A stretch of DNA of 64,000 bases, from NCBI RefSeq assembly GCF_001006305.1, contig NZ_LBHJ01000012.1, forward strand, positions 1 to 64,000, written 5' to 3'. The translations under genes were made by a program, and so were the position numbers. Shown one piece after another: positions 53,839 through 63,069 of the stretch. The number at the start of each line of letters is the position of its first letter. Position 1 is the first letter of the stretch. The notes beneath the pieces are model-generated. The model made no database searches. It saw only the letters and a list, made by a program, of their open reading frames with translations, and was not told the origin of the DNA. Source of the DNA: Silvibacterium bohemicum. Its GTDB lineage: Bacteria; Acidobacteriota; Terriglobia; Terriglobales; Acidobacteriaceae.

Positions 53839-54570
53839 TCAACCACCGAGGGTAAAGATGACGTTGACCTGGGTTTCCACCTCAACCGGCTCGCCGTTGA
53901 GCAGGTAGGGCTTGTAGCGCCAGGTTTTCACCGCTTCGAGCGCCGCCTGCTGAAGCATTGGCGGACCGCTTACGACGCGAAGACCTTCGATCGATCCCGC
54001 CTTCGAAATTGTTGCCTGAAGAACGACCGTCCCCTGAATGCGGGCAGCCTTGGCAATCGCCGGATACTGCGGCGAACTGCCTCCCAGCTTGTTACCGGCG
54101 ATCACACCGGCGGAGACCGCAATCTTCTTCGGTGCAGCAGCCTTCACTACGGGTGCCGGGCCGGTTCCGATGCCGCCAAGAATGCCGCCCATCACGCCGC
54201 CTGCGCTACCGCCGGACATACCGTCCATGCCGGCGACGCCTGCCATGGTCGGCGGAGGAGCTGCGTCTTCCTTGACCATCTTGATTTCTTTAGGAATTTT
54301 GGTGAAGGTGAGCTGATTGTTCAGCATCTCGGACACCACCTTGATCGGATGCACGGGAGCCGGTGGTGGCGGAGGCGGTGGGGGTGGTGGCGGAGGCGGC
54401 GCAACCAGCAACGTGGTCATGGCCGTCTTCGGCAAGGCTTCAGGGTAAATCAGGGGAATCAGAATCAGGGCTGCGATGATCGAACCGTTGAGAATTATTC
54501 CAACAAAAGTGAAATACTTGCTCTTGGTTTTGAGCTTTCCGCCGGATTCTACGAGAGCATCTTCAAACAT
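53839..54570 (-). CDS. tonB: TonB-family energy transducer
   Basis: A 243-residue protein. One N-terminal membrane helix (about 23-45) is followed by a run of 13 prolines and then a Gly/Met-rich spacer (MDGMSGGSAGGVMGGILGGI) and the TonB C-terminal domain (about 160-243, GSSPQYPAIAKAARIQGTVV, AVKTWRYKPYLLNGEPVEVE). GAGGTAGG precedes the ATG. It carries energy from the ExbB/ExbD motor to outer-membrane receptors, none of which is in this window. Confidence 0.92.
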   Translation of the reverse strand: MFEDALVESGGKLKTKSKYFTFVGIILNGSIIAALILIPLIYPEALPKTAMTTLLVAPPPPPPPPPPPPPAPVHPIKVVSEMLNNQLTFTKIPKEIKMVKEDAAPPPTMAGVAGMDGMSGGSAGGVMGGILGGIGTGPAPVVKAAAPKKIAVSAGVIAGNKLGGSSPQYPAIAKAARIQGTVVLQATISKAGSIEGLRVVSGPPMLQQAALEAVKTWRYKPYLLNGEPVEVETQVNVIFTLGG

Positions 54571-54746
54571 GGCCTACCTCGATCACGCGAAACGTTGTTA
54601 CCACCTATAGACACCGAACCACTATCAATTTGTTCCCGAAAAAATTAAGACGTTCTGAAGTCAAAAAGTTAAGACGTTCTCAAGCAGAAAAAGGTGGGCT
54701 CACGTTCTATAACACAAGCTCCCATGATTCATGAAACTTCAAATGC

Positions 54747-55952
54747 TCAGGCCTTGGCTTTCTTCGCGGCAGGTAGAACTGCCGATTTGCCGCGGCCAGA
54801 GCGCCAGTCCTGATACGCAACCAGCATTGGCGCTGCAACAGCGATGGAGGAGTAAGTCCCGATCAAGATACCAATAACCAGCGCAAAGGAAAAGCCATGC
54901 AGCACTTCTCCGCCAAACAAATAGAGCGAGAGCACGGTGAGGAAGGTCAGGCCCGAGGTAAGAACCGTCCGGCTCAGTGTCTGGTTGATGCTGCGATTCA
55001 CGACCACCGAGAGCGGCTCGCGACGGCTCATGCGCAGGTTCTCACGAATGCGATCAAAGACCACGATGGTATCGTTCATCGAATAACCGACGAGCGTGAG
55101 AATCGCCGCAATAACGGTGAGCGAGATCTCCTGGTTCGAGAGCGAGAAGGCGCCGATGGTGATCAGCGTGTCGTGAAACACAGCGACCACCGCGGCTACG
55201 CCATAGATCAGCTCGAAGCGGAACCACAGATAGACCAGCATGCCGGCCAGCGAATACAGCGTCGCCAGCAGCGCCTGCTTGCGCAGCTGCGCACCTACCT
55301 GCGGCCCGACGATCTCCACGTTGCGCACCGCAAAGCCGGAGAGATAGGCATCCTGCTTCAGCTCGTTCGCCACCGCTGGAGTAGTCACGCCGGAAACGTT
55401 GTCGATTGACGCAAACAATCCGCCGTGCTGATTATCGCGGTCATCGAGGATGGCGTTGGCCTGCTGCGTGTAGTGCTGCGTGGAGGAATCGCTATTTCCC
55501 AGATGCTCGGGATCATGCTGCGCCAGCCACGCCGCCAGCGTGCTGCGTCCCGCGTTATCCAGATCGAGCTTGCCCTGATTGGCCGGCCCGGTCGCCGAAT
55601 AATTATTGGTCAGCGTGCTCACGATCGCCGCGCGTCCCTGGTCCAGAGCCGCTTCACTGGTCTGCGACTCGGCCAGTGTGATGATCACCTCGTCGCCCGT
55701 CGCCGCGCCGAAGGACTGAATGCGCGAGTCCTTGAGACCAGCCCTGTCAGCCGCGCGGCGGATGTGGTCGATATCCGGCTTCTGGTCGAACTTCACCCGC
55801 ACCATGGTGCCGCCCTTGAAGTCGACATCCAGCGGAAGACCATGCCAGAAGAACAGCGAGAGCAAACCAGCCACGCTGAAGATCAGAGAAAATCCGAGGA
55901 AATACCACTTCTTCCCCAGCCAATCGATTTTTACTTCACGAAACAGTTCCAC
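54747..55952 (-). CDS. secF: Protein translocase subunit SecF
   Basis: A 401-residue protein with six membrane helices, longer than E. coli SecF (about 320). It carries the first-domain signature DVDFKGGTMVRVKFD and the C-terminal helices with YSMNDTIVVFDRIRENLR and NRSINQTLSRTVLTSGLTFL. A roughly 80-residue expansion in the periplasmic loop (about 110-190, ANQGKLDLDNAGRS... region) accounts for the length. The GTG start has GAGGA 8 nt upstream. It works with SecD and YajC to pull preproteins through SecYEG. It lies downstream of secD on the same strand, separated by 317 nt of repeats. Confidence 0.93.
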   Translation of the reverse strand: MELFREVKIDWLGKKWYFLGFSLIFSVAGLLSLFFWHGLPLDVDFKGGTMVRVKFDQKPDIDHIRRAADRAGLKDSRIQSFGAATGDEVIITLAESQTSEAALDQGRAAIVSTLTNNYSATGPANQGKLDLDNAGRSTLAAWLAQHDPEHLGNSDSSTQHYTQQANAILDDRDNQHGGLFASIDNVSGVTTPAVANELKQDAYLSGFAVRNVEIVGPQVGAQLRKQALLATLYSLAGMLVYLWFRFELIYGVAAVVAVFHDTLITIGAFSLSNQEISLTVIAAILTLVGYSMNDTIVVFDRIRENLRMSRREPLSVVVNRSINQTLSRTVLTSGLTFLTVLSLYLFGGEVLHGFSFALVIGILIGTYSSIAVAAPMLVAYQDWRSGRGKSAVLPAAKKAKA

Positions 55953-56269
55953 GAAAGAGATCCTCTTTAGCTGAAGAACGGTTGGCTGAGAAGCGGTCAG
56001 CTAAAGTCCGGACAGCTAAAAACCGGTTAGCAACGACGCTCCCACCCAATCCACATCTCAAAGCTTCACGCTCACAACAAATCTTTTAAACCAAAACAAA
56101 ACTTGTCATCCCGACCGAAGTGCGCAGAAGCGCACGAAGCGGAGGGACCTGAAGTTCAACCAATGTCTACTCACCACCAGCGACGGAGCAACCACCGAAC
56201 CAGCGACCCGCATTTTAGCCAACCGCCCTTTAGCCGCCCGCCTTTTAGCGACCCGCTTCTCAGCGGCAG
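55953..56269. repeat. Repeat-filled gap between secD and secF
   Basis: 15-nt units on one strand (about 55965-56035, GGTTGGCTGAGAAGC type), a GTCATCCCGACCGAAG...GGAGGGACCTGAAG element (56105-56155), and four clear 15-nt units (56202-56266, AGCGACCCGCATTTT type), ending next to the secD stop. Confidence 0.75.
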
Positions 56270-57883
56270 TCAGATCGACAACGCCTCGCCGCGCTGCTTG
56301 CGGTTCAGGTTCGCCTCGAAGATGACGCGCGAGACGAAGACCGCCGTAAACAGGTTCGCGAAGAGACCGAAAGACAGGGTCACGGCAAAGCCGCGCACCG
56401 GCCCGGTGCCGAAGACAAAGAGAATCGCCGCTGAGACAATCGTCGTCACGTGCGTATCGATAATCGTCGTCCATGCATGAGCGAAGCCCTGATCGACCGC
56501 CGCCGCCGGCGACTTGCCCGCGTGCAGCTCTTCACGGATTCGCTCGAAGATCAGCACGTTCGAGTCGACGCCCATACCGATGGTCAGGATCACTCCGGCT
56601 ATGCCGGGCAGCGTAAGCACCGACCCCGTGAAGCCCATGAATCCGAGCAGGATCACCAGGTTCAGGAACAGTGCGATGTCCGCGTTGATGCCCGCGCCGC
56701 GATAGTAGATCAGCATGAAGACCATCACGGCCAGCATGCCGACAATCGATGCCAGCACACCCTGGTGGATGGAGTCCGCGCCCAGCGACGGTCCAACCGT
56801 GCTCTCCTGCAGATAATGCAGCGATGCCGGCAGCGAGCCGGTATTGAGCAGCATGGCCAGGTCGTTGGCCGCCTGGTTGGTCATCCCCCCGCCGCCGATG
56901 TTGCCCTGGTCCCGGATCTGGTCGTGAATGCTCGCCACTTCCTGGATCTTGTTATCGAGAACAACCGCGAGGTACTTGCCCTTGTTCGCTCCCGTAAACT
57001 CCGCGAAGTGATCGCCGGCCGCCGTGGTCAGGAAGAAGTCGACCTCAGGCTCGCTGGTGTTGGAGTTCTGGCTGACGCGGGCGCTGCGTATATCGGTGCC
57101 GCCCACTTCAGCAGCGCGCTTGATCTGGTAATACTGCACACCGCTGGTCTTGGAAACTCCCGGAGCAGTCGGCACGAGCACGGAATCGAGCGGCACATTG
57201 CCGCCCAACTGCTGCAGCGCTTCCTGCTCGCTGGTGTAAGGACCACCCAGCACCGAATGGATCTCCAGGCGCGCCGTGGACTGAATGACGTCCTTCACGC
57301 GAGCGGGATCATCGACGCCCGGCAGCTCGACCAGGATCTGGTCGCTGCCCAGGTTGTACTCCTGGATGACCGGCTCGCTCACGCCCAGCGTATCGACGCG
57401 GGTGCGGATGACCTCGATCGCCTGCTGCAGCGCATGCGTCTTCAGGTCGGCCACCGCGCTGGGCTTCATGGTCAGCGTCCACGTGTTGTTCGCGCCGGAA
57501 GCAATGTCGTACTGCGTACCGTACTTGGAGTTCAGGACGCTGCGAACATCGTTGCCGCGATCGGCGGGAGCTCCGCTGATCTGGATGGCGTCGGGACGGC
57601 TCAGATCCGGCGCAACCGAGCCGACCGCGATGCTGTTGGCCTGCAGATCCTGCTGGATATGCGCCGCGTCGCTGTCGCGGGCGATGCCCACCGCCTCATC
57701 CACCATCACTTGCAGGATGAGATGGGTGCCGCCCTTGAGGTCGAGACCGAGGTTGATTCGCTTCAGCAGAGAGGCTTTAAGCGCTGCGCCGCTGAATCCG
57801 CCGGGAAGGCCGATGATGCCGAAGACAAAGACGATGACCACGGCGACGATCAGAATAGTTTTGCTGGTGAGATTCTTACGCAT
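56270..57883 (-). CDS. secD: Protein translocase subunit SecD
   Basis: A 537-residue protein with six membrane helices. The N-terminal part reads INLGLDLKGGTHLILQV, the periplasmic P1 region contains VRTRVDTLGVSEPVIQEYN, and the C-terminal helices contain GVLTL-like TLPGIAGVILTIGMGVDSNVLIFERIREEL and GTGPVRGFAVTLSFGLFANLFTAVFV, the SecD signatures. Forms the SecDF complex that uses the proton gradient to complete secretion. The order tgt, yajC, secD, secF is that of many bacteria. No clear ribosome binding site precedes the ATG. Confidence 0.94.
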   Translation of the reverse strand: MRKNLTSKTILIVAVVIVFVFGIIGLPGGFSGAALKASLLKRINLGLDLKGGTHLILQVMVDEAVGIARDSDAAHIQQDLQANSIAVGSVAPDLSRPDAIQISGAPADRGNDVRSVLNSKYGTQYDIASGANNTWTLTMKPSAVADLKTHALQQAIEVIRTRVDTLGVSEPVIQEYNLGSDQILVELPGVDDPARVKDVIQSTARLEIHSVLGGPYTSEQEALQQLGGNVPLDSVLVPTAPGVSKTSGVQYYQIKRAAEVGGTDIRSARVSQNSNTSEPEVDFFLTTAAGDHFAEFTGANKGKYLAVVLDNKIQEVASIHDQIRDQGNIGGGGMTNQAANDLAMLLNTGSLPASLHYLQESTVGPSLGADSIHQGVLASIVGMLAVMVFMLIYYRGAGINADIALFLNLVILLGFMGFTGSVLTLPGIAGVILTIGMGVDSNVLIFERIREELHAGKSPAAAVDQGFAHAWTTIIDTHVTTIVSAAILFVFGTGPVRGFAVTLSFGLFANLFTAVFVSRVIFEANLNRKQRGEALSI

Positions 57884-57920
57884 GGGACTCGTATGGGGTG
57901 GAGTAGCTTAGGCGCGTCAT

Positions 57921-58232
57921 TTACTTAGCGGCATCCTCGGTAGTTACCGAGGCGATCGCGCTTTTGACCACTTCGATCTTGATGTTATCCGGCGGAACAC
58001 GGAGCTGGATGGCGTCCTCTTTAATGCTGAGAATCGTCCCGCGAATACCGCCGCTCGTCGTGACCTTATCCCCCGCCTTCAGGTCGTTGAGCATCTGCTG
58101 CCAGGTCTGCTGCTTTTTCTGGTTGGGACGAATCAGCAACAGATAAAAGACACCGATGATCAGAACAAAAGGAAGAAACTGCAGCACGCCAGGGGGAAGC
58201 GCGATGGCCAGAAGTATTGTTGACGTCAACAC
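57921..58232 (-). CDS. yajC: Preprotein translocase subunit YajC
   Basis: A 103-residue protein. The chosen start is the GTG at 58232, with AAAGGATT immediately upstream; the 36 codons open before it are not family-like. One membrane helix (about 12-33, FLPFVLIIGVFYLLLIRPNQ) is followed by the conserved KKQQTWQQMLNDLKAGDKVTTSGGI, then a beta-rich tail. It binds SecDF. The secD gene begins 37 nt after its stop. Confidence 0.9.
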   Translation of the reverse strand: MLTSTILLAIALPPGVLQFLPFVLIIGVFYLLLIRPNQKKQQTWQQMLNDLKAGDKVTTSGGIRGTILSIKEDAIQLRVPPDNIKIEVVKSAIASVTTEDAAK

Positions 58233-58632
58233 ACAATCCTTTTCGGTGAAGCGGCCTGAAAAGACCGCACTCACCCTTACAAATAGAAATTTGAGGGAAG
58301 GCCCAGGCCCAGAGGAAAATCCCAGGAAGGGAATCTTCAACCGGAGGGCTTTGAACAGCGCCTGCTGCTTCCTTCTACTTCAATTACATAGGCTGCCTGC
58401 CGGGCTTTCTGCGCGATTCATTTTGTAACACTACAGTCGCAAAATTGCCGGGGAAGCGCCTAGGCTCTAAGCATCGCGTACGGAATAGACGCTGTCAAGG
58501 CGCAAGCATCGCGTAAGGGCGCAACGGGAGGCCATATCAGGGGCGCTCTAAGAGATTTTTCGGAGGGAGGGACGGGCTCCAGCCCGTCCATAACAGTAAG
58601 AAACGAAGTGCGGCTTTAGCCGCGGAGGGAAG
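58233..58632. other. Intergenic region between tgt and yajC
   Basis: 400 nt, without a gene I can support. It contains a direct repeat AAGCATCGCGTA (58469-58480 and 58504-58515) and, next to the tgt stop, GACGGGCTCCAGCCCGTC (about 58571-58589) and CGGCTTTAGCCG (about 58611-58622) hairpins. Confidence 0.55.
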
Positions 58633-59772
58633 CTACCCGCCAATAATCCCTGCCCGAACCTTCGCCATCGTCTCCAGATAAAACGCCAGATTATGCACCG
58701 TATTCAACACCGCCGACAGCGGCTCCTGCGCCGTCATCAGGTGCCGCAAATACGCCCGCGTATACCTGCGGCACACCATGCAGGAACACTCCGGATCCGG
58801 AGGCCCCTGATCTTCGGCGAATTTCTTATTCTTGATATTGAGCCGCCCCTCCGACGTAAACAGCAGCCCATGCCGAGCCGCCCGCGTGGGCAGCACGCAA
58901 TCCATCATGTCCACGCCCATCGAAGCGTACTCGACGATCTCATCGGGATACCCCACGCCCATCACATAACGAGGCTTGTCGGCGGGCAGATAGGGCAGCG
59001 TCTCGGCGATCACCTCCCGCGTCAGCTCCCGCGGCTCGCCCACACTCAGCCCGCCGATGGCGTAACCGGGAAAATCCATCTCCACCAGCCGTTCAGCCGA
59101 CTCCCGGCGCAGGTCCTTATACATTCCGCCCTGAACAATGCCAAAGAGATTAGGAGTGAGCCCAACAAAGCATGCGGCCTGGTCTTCTACACCCTGCCCC
59201 CTACCCCCCACACTCTGCTCCCACGGCCGTTCATTCTTATGTGCGTCAAAATGCCGTTTGCTCCGCTCCGCCCAGCGCAGCGTGGTATCCAGCGAGCGCC
59301 GCGCCCGCTCATAGTCGGCGGGATACTCGGTGCACTCGTCGAAGGCCATGGCAATATCCGAGCCCAGCGCGATCTGCACATCCATGGAATGTTCAGGAGA
59401 AAAGAAATGCTTGGAGCCATCCAGATGGGACCGAAATTCGACACCCTCCTCCGTGACCTTGCGCAGCGCATTGAGGCTGAAGACCTGAAATCCGCCCGAG
59501 TCGGTGAGGAGGGCGCGCGGCCAGCTCATGAACCGGTGCAAACCGCCCATCCGCCGGATCAGCTCGTGCCCCGGCCGCAGGTAGAGATGATAAGTGTTGC
59601 CCAGGATGATCCGCGCATCGAGCTCTTCCAGCAGATGCTGCGGCACCGCCTTGACCGAAGCCACCGTACCTACCGGCATAAACACCGGAGTTTCGACCGC
59701 AGCGTGAGGCAGAGTCATAGTCGCCCGGCGCGCATCGCCGCGCGTTTTCAGAATTTTAAAGTCGAGAGACAC
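58633..59772 (-). CDS. tgt: tRNA-guanine transglycosylase
   Basis: A 379-residue enzyme that exchanges guanine-34 for preQ1 in queuosine tRNAs. It has TDSGGFQVFSL with the catalytic Asp91, the FDECTEYPAD segment, and GYAIGGLSVGEP. The zinc site is CSCMVC plus a downstream His (RHLM). Relative to common Tgt sequences there is an insertion of about 22 residues (about 183-206, between WEQ and TPNLFGIVQGG). It is coded by C-rich simple-repeat DNA, yet the frame is intact. First gene of the tgt-yajC-secD-secF cluster; divergent from thymidine kinase. Confidence 0.93.
   Translation of the reverse strand: MSLDFKILKTRGDARRATMTLPHAAVETPVFMPVGTVASVKAVPQHLLEELDARIILGNTYHLYLRPGHELIRRMGGLHRFMSWPRALLTDSGGFQVFSLNALRKVTEEGVEFRSHLDGSKHFFSPEHSMDVQIALGSDIAMAFDECTEYPADYERARRSLDTTLRWAERSKRHFDAHKNERPWEQSVGGRGQGVEDQAACFVGLTPNLFGIVQGGMYKDLRRESAERLVEMDFPGYAIGGLSVGEPRELTREVIAETLPYLPADKPRYVMGVGYPDEIVEYASMGVDMMDCVLPTRAARHGLLFTSEGRLNIKNKKFAEDQGPPDPECSCMVCRRYTRAYLRHLMTAQEPLSAVLNTVHNLAFYLETMAKVRAGIIGG
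59170..59226. repeat. C-rich simple repeat inside the tgt coding region
   Basis: The run ctacaccctgccccctaccccccacactctg matches the intergenic CCCTACACCCTATCCCCTG words at 604-632 and 1880-1906. It encodes the extra loop GGRGQGVEDQAACFVG of Tgt in frame. Confidence 0.6.
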
Positions 59773-59862
59773 TTGAAGATTCTACCGTCGGACCCTCCAC
59801 ATGATTCGACCACCAGGAAGCGGGCGATCACGGGGTGTGGATTTGGCCAGCGGGCCCGGGTG

Positions 59863-59890
59863 CCCCACATCTCGATTTTGAGATGTGGGA
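59863..59890. repeat. Palindromic repeat, family A
   Basis: Arms at 59864-59873 and 59880-59889, identical in text to the copy at 61-93. It lies between divergent tgt and tdk, about 80 nt before the tdk start. Confidence 0.8.
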
Positions 59891-59967
59891 TTCCACGACA
59901 TCTGAATCCTCAACCTACCTTTGTCCCCGGTCTTCAACAGCCCACGCGACTAAACTCACAAATACTC

Positions 59968-60591
59968 ATGGAACAATCACCCACCCCCCAGACATCCCAC
60001 CCCGGCCGCATGGAAGTCATCACCGGCCCCATGTTCTCAGGCAAGTCCGAGGAGCTGATCCGGCGGCTGAAACGCGCCCAGATCGCCCGCCGGCGCGTCA
60101 TCTGCTTCAAACCCGATCTCGACGCGCGCTACCATGCAACCGCGATCGCCTCGCACAGCGCGCAAACCCTGAGCGCCGTCACCGTCGCTACCGTCGAGGA
60201 GCTCAAAGCCGCGCTCTTCCCCGTCATCGATCAGGCTGACGTCATCGCAGTCGACGAGGTGCAGTTCTTCGATAAGTCCCTGATCCCGCTATCGCTCGAA
60301 CTGGTCCGCCGCGGCAAACGGGTGATCCTCGCCGGCCTGGATATGACCTTCGCCGGACGCCCCTTCCCGCCCATTCCCGACCTGATGGCTGTTGCCGATG
60401 ACGTCCTGAAGCTCTCCGCCGTCTGCATGCAGTGCGGCGCGCCCGCCATTCACACGCAAAGGCTGGGATCAAGCCAGACCCTGGTCATGGTCGGCGCCGG
60501 AGGACTCTACGAGGCCCGCTGCCGAGCCTGCTTCCAGCCATCGCACGATGAGCCAGCGGCCCAACTCAACCTGCCCACCAGCGAAACCTAG
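59968..60591 (+). CDS. tdk: Thymidine kinase
   Basis: A 207-residue type II thymidine kinase. The frame is open for over 400 codons upstream, opposite tgt, but the ATG at 59968 fits family length, with the Walker A loop EVITGPMFSGKSEELIRRLK (about 16-35). Motif DEVQFFD, the lasso region (GLDMTFAGRPFPP) and the structural zinc cysteines CMQCGAPA and CRACF are present. Phosphorylates thymidine for nucleotide salvage. No strong ribosome binding site is visible. Confidence 0.92.
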   Translation: MEQSPTPQTSHPGRMEVITGPMFSGKSEELIRRLKRAQIARRRVICFKPDLDARYHATAIASHSAQTLSAVTVATVEELKAALFPVIDQADVIAVDEVQFFDKSLIPLSLELVRRGKRVILAGLDMTFAGRPFPPIPDLMAVADDVLKLSAVCMQCGAPAIHTQRLGSSQTLVMVGAGGLYEARCRACFQPSHDEPAAQLNLPTSET

Positions 60592-60613
60592 AGCTTCCAA
60601 ATCCCAGACGTCC

Positions 60614-60680
60614 CGCGCCGAAGGCGCAATTGCCTGGACGGTCAGTCCTGCCTCACATCTCGATTCTGAGATGTGGGATT
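60614..60680. repeat. Family D unit joined to a family A palindrome
   Basis: gccgaaggcgcaattgcctggacgg (60616-60640) then the palindrome with arms 60652-60661 and 60668-60677. The same A-next-to-D arrangement occurs at 3252-3313 and 30632-30750. Confidence 0.75.
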
Positions 60681-60714
60681 CCACCAAACTCCAACCGTTC
60701 TCTCTACACAAAGG

Positions 60715-61152
60715 TCAGAACACCATCACCGACGAAACCCGATTGTTCCAGGTGTGACCGCCGCGGAAGGGAACCGACCGCAGGTCGGGCACGCTCTGGG
60801 TAATCACCGCGTTTCCGTTGCGGAAATTCCGGTCGTTGAAGATGCGCACGCGCGCTCCTCCGAAGACCTGGATGGAAGAGATATTCCCTCCGAAGTTGGC
60901 CGGAAGTCCCGGCAGCTTATCCCCGGCGCGCACACAGAAGCGGTTACCACGGAAAGGCGCGGTGGTATAAAAGCAGGCCCCGCGGCGCGGATTGGGGCGC
61001 TGGTTCCACCCGGGGTTCCAGGTATTGTTCTGCGGCCCGTAAGCCCAGGGATCGCCCCCCGGCCCACCAGGAGGAGGACCCTGCGGCGGATAATTCTGGG
61101 CAATCGCGGCAAAGGCAAAGAAGAGGATGAGAACGGCTGAGAAGCGCTTCAT
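60715..61152 (-). CDS. Secreted beta/gamma-crystallin-like (I36-type) protein
   Basis: A 145-residue protein with a signal peptide (MKRFSAVLILFFAFAAIAQ) and a Pro/Gly/Asn-rich linker (20-55, with PPQGPPPGGPGGDPW). The C-terminal 90 residues form two Greek-key-like motifs (ACFYTTAPFRGNRFCVRAGD; VRIFNDRNFRNGNAVI) and end in VSSVMVF. This is the pattern of beta/gamma-crystallin folds and of peptidase inhibitor family I36. A CFY...CVR pair may form a disulfide. The function is unknown; calcium binding or protease inhibition are possible. Confidence 0.75.
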   Translation of the reverse strand: MKRFSAVLILFFAFAAIAQNYPPQGPPPGGPGGDPWAYGPQNNTWNPGWNQRPNPRRGACFYTTAPFRGNRFCVRAGDKLPGLPANFGGNISSIQVFGGARVRIFNDRNFRNGNAVITQSVPDLRSVPFRGGHTWNNRVSSVMVF

Positions 61153-61269
61153 GTGGTTGCTCCAGCAGGGATTTTGTTGCCGGGGAGATGGTAGCTGAGT
61201 CCAGGAAGCCCGTCCAGCGTCTCTTGCGTATCAGCCTGAACACCGCCCACAGCCATCGAGCACACATTC

Positions 61270-62991
61270 CTATTGATCTGCACAGCTACGCTGGGGCACA
61301 ACGATCTTCTCCTCAGGAACCTTCGCCTCTTTCACCAGCGCCTGCATCTTTTCGTAGGTCGCATTGGTCCAGCCGAAGCCGATGACATTCTGCTTATAGC
61401 CGCTGGCCACGTTGACCTCCGTCGAGGCCGTCACCACATCGTACTTTTCCCGGATCGTCCGATCGCAGCGATAGTTTTCGCGAACCATGGCCATGAATTT
61501 GCGCGAGATTCGAACCGCATCGGCGTTATCTCCCGCTCTCACCAGCCCGTCAACAGCGACCCACGTGGCCGGCGCCCATCCATAGGGAAGATCCCATTGC
61601 ACGCCCGACTCGTAATCGCTCATGGCCAGGCCACCAGCCCGCTCAAATAAGTTGATGTGGGCTTCCACCGACTTCGCCTGCGCTTCATCCGCAACTCCGG
61701 CCCACAGCGGATAGAGCACGGTCACGTAGTCATAGTCCGCCTGCTTGCTGGCCACGAAGTCGTAGTCGAAGTACGTTCCCTTTTGTGCGTTCCACAGATA
61801 TTTATTCATCGCCACCCTGCGGGCATCGGCAACATCGCGCCAATGCTTCGCTTCGGAGGCCTTCCCCAGCCGCTCGGCCATCCAGTTCAGATCCGTCTCG
61901 TACTTGTAGAGCAGCGAATTCAGGCACACCGGCGCATAGTGATGCGTCGACCCGTCGAACACCCCGAAGCGAAAAGACGGATCGAAGCCGGATTCACGCA
62001 TCGCGCGGTCGCCCTTGTAGAAATCGCTGCTAAGCCAGTGGCCGTCGACATGCGCATGAGCGCAGACTTCGGAGATGCGCGCATCGCAGCTCGTCTCGGC
62101 AAGCTTCGCCTGCTCGGCGGGATTGGGATTCTCCGGTCCATCCACAAGATAGTTGGCATGCGTCTGGGGATGAGCGAGCAGCCAGCGAATGACGTCCGGA
62201 TAATAAGTGCTGTCGTCCGCCATCTCTTCCACCGGGCCATCGCCCAGATCGTAGTAGCGGGCAAGACCGGTGCCGCCCGCTTTATGAAAATCGTTCTCCC
62301 ACAACGCATGGTCGCGCACTGCATAGGGATACGCCTTCGCGATCCATGCTGCCGCTTCTTGGTTACGGCCGGCTGCTGACTCCGCGTCATAGACCGCGCG
62401 AATCATCGACGAGAGAAATGGCGGCTGCGATCGCGTGAAGTAATAAGTACGATTGGCGTTCAGGATGCCGCCGTAATTCTCGATCTCGAAGAAAAAGTTT
62501 TCGACCATGCCCCGCGCTAGATCCACGCGGCCATCCTGAATAAGTCCGAGCAGAATAAAGTAGCTATCCCACCCGTACATCTCATTGAAGCGGCCGCCCG
62601 GCACCACATACCTATTGGGCAGATAAAGAAGCCCGGCATGCGCGATATCCCGCGGCTTGATGTCGCCGAGATGCTCGATGCGCCGCGGCAGACGCCGCAC
62701 CTCGACCTTGCAGCTGCTCTCCAGAGCCTTGACCTCAGCGGGCTCCGGCAGGTCGTGAGGCAGATACATCACCGACGCGCGCGCCAGCTTCGAATCGGCA
62801 ACGGACTTGCAATCGTTCATCGAACGCGAGAGCGTGTCCCAGGCGAGATGAATATAAGTGTCGATGGGAGCGGTAGCGGATGTCTGATGAACGTCCTGAG
62901 CCGGCATCGCTGCTGGCGTTAGGACGAGCATACTGAGCAATAAAAAGCTTGCGGAAGAGAATGGCGGGATGGGACGTTTCTGTGGGCACAT
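61270..62991 (-). CDS. treA: Periplasmic trehalase (GH37)
   Basis: A 573-residue exported enzyme; signal peptide about 1-31 (LLLSMLVLTPAAMPAQ). Both GH37 signatures are visible: PGGRFNEMYGWDSY (131-144) and QWDLPYGWAPATW near residue 470. The catalytic residues expected between and near these are in SGFDPSFRFG-like ESGFDPSFRFG (Asp) and near the C-terminus. It hydrolyses trehalose to two glucose outside the cytoplasm. It is a single gene with no sugar transporter nearby. The start is the ATG at 62991, without a clear ribosome binding site. Confidence 0.92.
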   Translation of the reverse strand: MCPQKRPIPPFSSASFLLLSMLVLTPAAMPAQDVHQTSATAPIDTYIHLAWDTLSRSMNDCKSVADSKLARASVMYLPHDLPEPAEVKALESSCKVEVRRLPRRIEHLGDIKPRDIAHAGLLYLPNRYVVPGGRFNEMYGWDSYFILLGLIQDGRVDLARGMVENFFFEIENYGGILNANRTYYFTRSQPPFLSSMIRAVYDAESAAGRNQEAAAWIAKAYPYAVRDHALWENDFHKAGGTGLARYYDLGDGPVEEMADDSTYYPDVIRWLLAHPQTHANYLVDGPENPNPAEQAKLAETSCDARISEVCAHAHVDGHWLSSDFYKGDRAMRESGFDPSFRFGVFDGSTHHYAPVCLNSLLYKYETDLNWMAERLGKASEAKHWRDVADARRVAMNKYLWNAQKGTYFDYDFVASKQADYDYVTVLYPLWAGVADEAQAKSVEAHINLFERAGGLAMSDYESGVQWDLPYGWAPATWVAVDGLVRAGDNADAVRISRKFMAMVRENYRCDRTIREKYDVVTASTEVNVASGYKQNVIGFGWTNATYEKMQALVKEAKVPEEKIVVPQRSCADQ

Positions 62992-63069
62992 GGCTTAGGG
63001 CGATACCGGGACGTATCTTACCCCAATCGGCGAGCCGCACGCATCCTACGCAGGCCGGGCGCTGATCCG

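Noticed and set aside
58693-59967. Long open frame upstream of and in frame with tdk
   Set aside because: It is the antisense shadow of tgt. Thymidine kinase length and the Walker A position fit the start at 59968.
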